Source: Candidatus Poribacteria bacterium
GTDB taxonomy: Bacteria; Poribacteria; WGA-4E; PCPOR2b
Direction: 5' to 3'
DNA length: 62,530 nucleotides
Assembly: GCA_022822785.1 (NCBI GenBank)
Contig: JAJEAL010000021.1
Coordinates: forward strand, 1-62,530
A program made the position numbers and the translations under genes. Shown here piece after piece: positions 60,056-62,530 of this stretch. The notes under the pieces were generated by a model, which was not told where the DNA came from, did not search any database, and was given only the letters and a program-made list of their open reading frames with translations. Position 1 is the first letter of the stretch, and each line of letters opens with the position of its first letter.

Positions 60056-60802
60056 TTATACCTCTGTTTTGGGCTTGATTCCCTGTAGGAAAGGCTTAGG
60101 TCTCAAATGTCGTTGGGACTTTAGCTGCTTTTTCGGCTTCGCCTCGTTGAAAAGATACTGTGCACCCTCGTTCCCTTCCTTCGCTGCCTGTCTAATCCTG
60201 TGCCATTTCCTGTAGTAGTTGAACAGGTCAATTTCTCGGATTTCTCGGTCATCTGATAGCTGTATCAGGTACATAATCGCATCAATGACGTCTTGCCCGT
60301 CCTTAATCTCACCCATACCTTTGCCGGTGACGGTGAAGTGTCGGCCGTAGTGGTATACTTCGATTTCGCTGGGAGCTGGCAGTATGGACTTCCTTTTCCC
60401 TTTGTTCATCCAGTCTGGCAATTTTGCACGGGTCCAAAACTTGACACCGTAGTTACTTATGGAGGCTTCTCCATAGGCAACTGGACCTAATCCTCCCAAG
60501 ATAAGCGGCTGTGCCCATTTGCTGAGGTCTGCGTGCTGCCCTGGATCCATGCAATTGTGGATGTAGATTCCGCAGTAGGGGTCATCTTTGCTAAATACGA
60601 AGCCGATATCTGAGAAACGGTCGCGGTGGTTGCAAACGGTCTGATAATCTGTCCATGTGTTCGGGTCGTTGGCTTTGGCACGGTTGCCATTGACTTGATA
60701 TGGGATTTTGGTCAGTTTTCCGTTCCGTAGTTCTTTTTTCAACAGTACCCACTGGTGAAGTGCTTTCAGTTCTACGGGAACGGTATCGATGTGTATCTGC
60801 AT
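60056..60802 (-). CDS. Primase-polymerase-like N-terminal domain, standalone and degenerate
   Basis: The sequence follows the archaeo-eukaryotic-type prim-pol proteins of phages and plasmids: PVELKALHQWVLLKKELRNG, KLTKIPYQVNGNRAKANDPN, TWTDYQ, IGFVFSKDDPYCGIYIHNCMD and YHYGRHFTVTGKGM. In active enzymes the segment after DDP reads GIDLDDC; here GIYIHNC lacks both metal-binding acids, so catalysis is unlikely. The helicase part of full-length phage proteins is absent and the tail is basic. ATG 60802 with AAGGAGG upstream is preferred. Probably a domesticated or decaying relic. Confidence 0.72.
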   Translation of the reverse strand: MQIHIDTVPVELKALHQWVLLKKELRNGKLTKIPYQVNGNRAKANDPNTWTDYQTVCNHRDRFSDIGFVFSKDDPYCGIYIHNCMDPGQHADLSKWAQPLILGGLGPVAYGEASISNYGVKFWTRAKLPDWMNKGKRKSILPAPSEIEVYHYGRHFTVTGKGMGEIKDGQDVIDAIMYLIQLSDDREIREIDLFNYYRKWHRIRQAAKEGNEGAQYLFNEAKPKKQLKSQRHLRPKPFLQGIKPKTEV

Positions 60803-60820
60803 TGCTATCCTCCTTTTCAT

Positions 60821-61157
60821 CTGTCAAGGGCGTATTTCATCGCTCTTAGATATCACTCATGCAAAGAATTAGTGCAACAGAAACCGCAGGGAGCTATCTT
60901 CTCTTCCCTTGTAGGCGAGGCTCCCTAGCCCCGATGATAATAAATGGATATTGCTCTCCCCCTGCCCGTTTCGAGCATCCTTGCTTCGCGGGACAGGTCA
61001 GCTTTTTGTTCCTGTCTCTGTAGTTGCAGCGGCCTTGTGTCTCGATATGTTAAATCCATCATTATCTACCCTAATGTCCTCATTGTGCCTATAAAAATAG
61101 ATAACAGAACGGCTTTCTAAAAAATGAAACCGGAGAACCATCCCAATAGGGAGTTAT
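60821..61157. other. Intergenic stretch with IS1595-type end fragment
   Basis: CTCATGCAAAGAATTAGTGC at 60857-60876 followed by AACAGAAACCG resembles the start of MITE-B and the IS1595-like left end, but no matching right end or hairpin follows. The rest holds no recognisable gene or terminator. Confidence 0.4.
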
Positions 61158-61646
61158 TTACCCCTCAGATCGCCAGTAATAAATGATTCCATTTTGGCGC
61201 ACATAAAACATCCGAACACGTGGCTGCTGAGCCGCACGTTTCTGAGCCGCCTCTAAACGTCTCTGAGACACCTCCGATAGCACCGTAGGCAGTGACGGCA
61301 CTGTCTGCGGCTTCACTTGCTGCGTTACTTCTACCCACTCGTATTTTCGAGTTAAAGGATTGTAACGCATTTCCCCATGTGTTTGCGTAGTTATGGAGTC
61401 GGTTTGTGTAGGCGGAGGAGCCGTTACTTGCCAACTCCACATGTAAATTTTTCCACCTGCTCCATCTGTAACAATTTGTTGAGGTGGACCCCAACTCCTT
61501 ATAAGTTCTGAAATATGTGACCCCATCCATGAATTCATCACTTGCCGTGTAGTCACTTGCCGTGTAGAAGGAGTACAACCTGCAAATACAGTAATACTGA
61601 CAGCCAGAATCACAGCCATATATCCCAATTTCTCTAATCGTTGCAT
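61158..61646 (-). CDS. Small SmpA/BamE-like lipoprotein
   Basis: The signal ends in a lipobox TVFAGC with Cys24. The next segment, SWMGSHISELIRSWGPPQQI, matches the pattern of the SmpA/OmlA (BamE) fold (WxG.....L...WGPP...), followed by GGKIYMWSW. A Gln/Thr-rich middle and basic C-terminal helix (RRLEAAQKRAAQQPRVR) end in FYVRQNGIIYYW. It is an outer-membrane or periplasmic lipoprotein; BamE function in barrel assembly is possible but not shown. ATG 61646 is used with AAAGGGAA upstream. Confidence 0.72.
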   Translation of the reverse strand: MQRLEKLGYMAVILAVSITVFAGCTPSTRQVTTRQVMNSWMGSHISELIRSWGPPQQIVTDGAGGKIYMWSWQVTAPPPTQTDSITTQTHGEMRYNPLTRKYEWVEVTQQVKPQTVPSLPTVLSEVSQRRLEAAQKRAAQQPRVRMFYVRQNGIIYYWRSEG

Positions 61647-61691
61647 TGGCAATTCCCTTTCGTTTAGACTAACAAACCCGGTTGACAGTTT

Positions 61692-62298
61692 CTATTATGG
61701 TAAATTATAGAAATAAGTAGACGTTTATCGAATAGAGGGTCTGTATAATCGGGGCTAGGAAGCCCCTCCTACAGTACCCAATGAACACCTACATTGTAGG
61801 AATAGGAAAATCTTTCCCCCGATAAATCAGACACCTCCAGTCAGATCTCCGGGGTGTAGGCGGGCGATTCATCGCCCGTACTCCCTCTGCCGCCTGCCCT
61901 CCTTAATCCCCTTGCAAGCAGGAGGAGAGGCCAGGGTTACGGCATACGGCGTGTGCCTGCTACTGGCAACTTGCGTTAAATTATAGCGGTAATGTGCTGT
62001 TGAATAGTGGATTACGGGAGAAACCGAGTTTTGAAGAAAAAACTCGGTTTCAGAGCAAATAACTTCATCCAAAATGACTTTTCAAACAGGCTCTTAAGAT
62101 GTGGAAGATAAAATAAGTCTATAATTATGGTAGATTTTAGAATTACTTAGACACTTCCAATGCACAACCAACCCCCTAAATCCCCAACCCCCCTAGCCCC
62201 CCTTGTCAGGGGGGAAATCCTTGTCAGGGGGACTTTGGAAAATTCGCGAAGGTCGAAGTTGTTGGTAAATGTTTACTTATTTCTCTAATTCACCATAG
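61692..62298. repeat. Repeat-rich block: MITE-A ends, palindromes, AACCGAGTTTT hairpin
   Basis: The block contains a MITE-A left end at 61692-61725 and a GGGGCTAGGAAGCCCC hairpin near 61750. GGGCGATTCATCGCCC lies near 61861-61878. The hairpin GAAACCGAGTTTT...AAAACTCGGTTTC is at 62020-62051. A full MITE-A copy lies at 62124-62298, with left end ATTATGGTAGATTTTAGAAT, C-rich CCCCCTTGTCAGGGGGG modules and right end TTCACCATAG. There is no supported gene between 61647 and 62379. Confidence 0.75.
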
Positions 62299-62379
62299 TC
62301 AGGATCATAGGCTTATAACCCTCCAATGACACGACAACAAAAAGATATTGTTAAGCCTAAAATTGATAAATGCGGAACT

Positions 62380-62530
62380 CTATTGCCCAGCCTCATCAGA
62401 TTTCAGGACAAAAATAGATGCTATCGCCAATCCAATGGTGACTAAGTTGACAATAGACCACATTTCCCGTGTTGAGTGAACCCTAAGAATAGGATTGTAG
62501 ATGGCTGCTGTAACTCCAAGGATCCAAACC
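62380..62530 (-). CDS. C-terminal part of a small membrane protein (runs off window)
   Basis: The minus-strand frame ending at a TAG (62380-62382) is open to the window edge for 49 codons. It encodes VWILGVTAAIYNPILRVHST, REMWSIVNLVTIGLAIAS and IFVLKSDEAGQ. Two hydrophobic segments with the YNPI...H...R..W motif resemble the end of small multi-pass membrane proteins of the DUF6804 kind. The start lies beyond the window. The family call is tentative. Confidence 0.55.
   Translation of the reverse strand, partial: VWILGVTAAIYNPILRVHSTREMWSIVNLVTIGLAIASIFVLKSDEAGQ

Noticed and set aside
59652-61646. Prophage or plasmid remnant
   Set aside because: Only one phage-like gene (the primase relative) is present. 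No integrase, attachment site or structural genes were seen.
61869-62072. 67-codon minus-strand frame
   Set aside because: It reads through a palindrome and a hairpin repeat, with no ribosome site.

Overview
The window looks like a chromosomal contig from an uncultivated, Gram-negative-type bacterium. The best match from gene content is Candidatus Poribacteria (sponge-associated or free-living). This is inference: several phytanoyl-CoA-type dioxygenases and formylglycine sulfatases, Gfo/Idh/MocA and mandelate-racemase-like enzymes, DUF6785- and PmoA-like proteins and creatininase-like proteins sit among many short interspersed repeats. No rRNA, tRNA or CRISPR array was recognised.

Layout. 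(1) 1-2.5 kb: an HtrA/TPR protease, then a decayed duplicate of its 3' end fused to a Rpn/DUF4351-type nuclease remnant. (2) 2.5-9.8 kb: housekeeping genes glyA, folC, a K+-dependent-type membrane pyrophosphatase, biotin carboxylase accC and a ComB-like phosphatase. (3) 10-19.3 kb, minus strand: an envelope operon headed by a metallophosphoesterase-like/tetraheme cytochrome fusion, followed by membrane-anchored, secreted, VWA-like and lipoprotein genes. It is preceded by a near-consensus sigma-54 promoter, a phased array of TTGGCA/TGCCAA palindromes and a short bacterial enhancer-binding protein gene. An IS1595-like element has broken a C39-peptidase-like gene inside the operon. (4) 19.5-29.1 kb: SGNH hydrolase, kinase-like protein, PhnP-like hydrolase with a coupled zinc-ribbon protein, endonuclease IV, SelA-like PLP enzyme, aldo/keto reductase, two tandem trpD copies and a PhyH enzyme.

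(5) 29.3-44.5 kb: a second PhyH enzyme, three sulfatases, a 12+ TM DUF6785 protein, an ECF sigma/anti-sigma cassette with two small paralogous partners, MscS, a PmoA-like protein, a creatininase-like protein and a GNAT protein. (6) 44.9-47.8 kb: nusB from a clear sigma-70 promoter, an NHL/beta-barrel envelope protein and a small conserved protein. (7) 48-52.5 kb: a four-gene operon (2OG oxygenase, PhyH, enolase-superfamily enzyme, CocE-type hydrolase). (8) 52.9-59.7 kb: a likely sugar-catabolic group (Gfo/Idh/MocA enzyme, two paralogous TIM-barrel-like proteins around a GH32/43-like propeller, double cupin). (9) 59.7-62.5 kb: small secreted proteins, a degenerate primase-like protein, repeats, and the 3' end of a membrane protein running off the window.

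The most interesting signals are the sigma-54 regulatory module with its unusual envelope operon, the intact tandem trpD duplication, the ECF cassette with two related small proteins, and at least three families of MITE-like repeats. One of these shares ends with the resident IS1595-like element. Together the sulfatases, glycosidase-like proteins and oxidoreductases suggest use of sulfated or otherwise decorated glycans, but no substrate can be read from the sequence.
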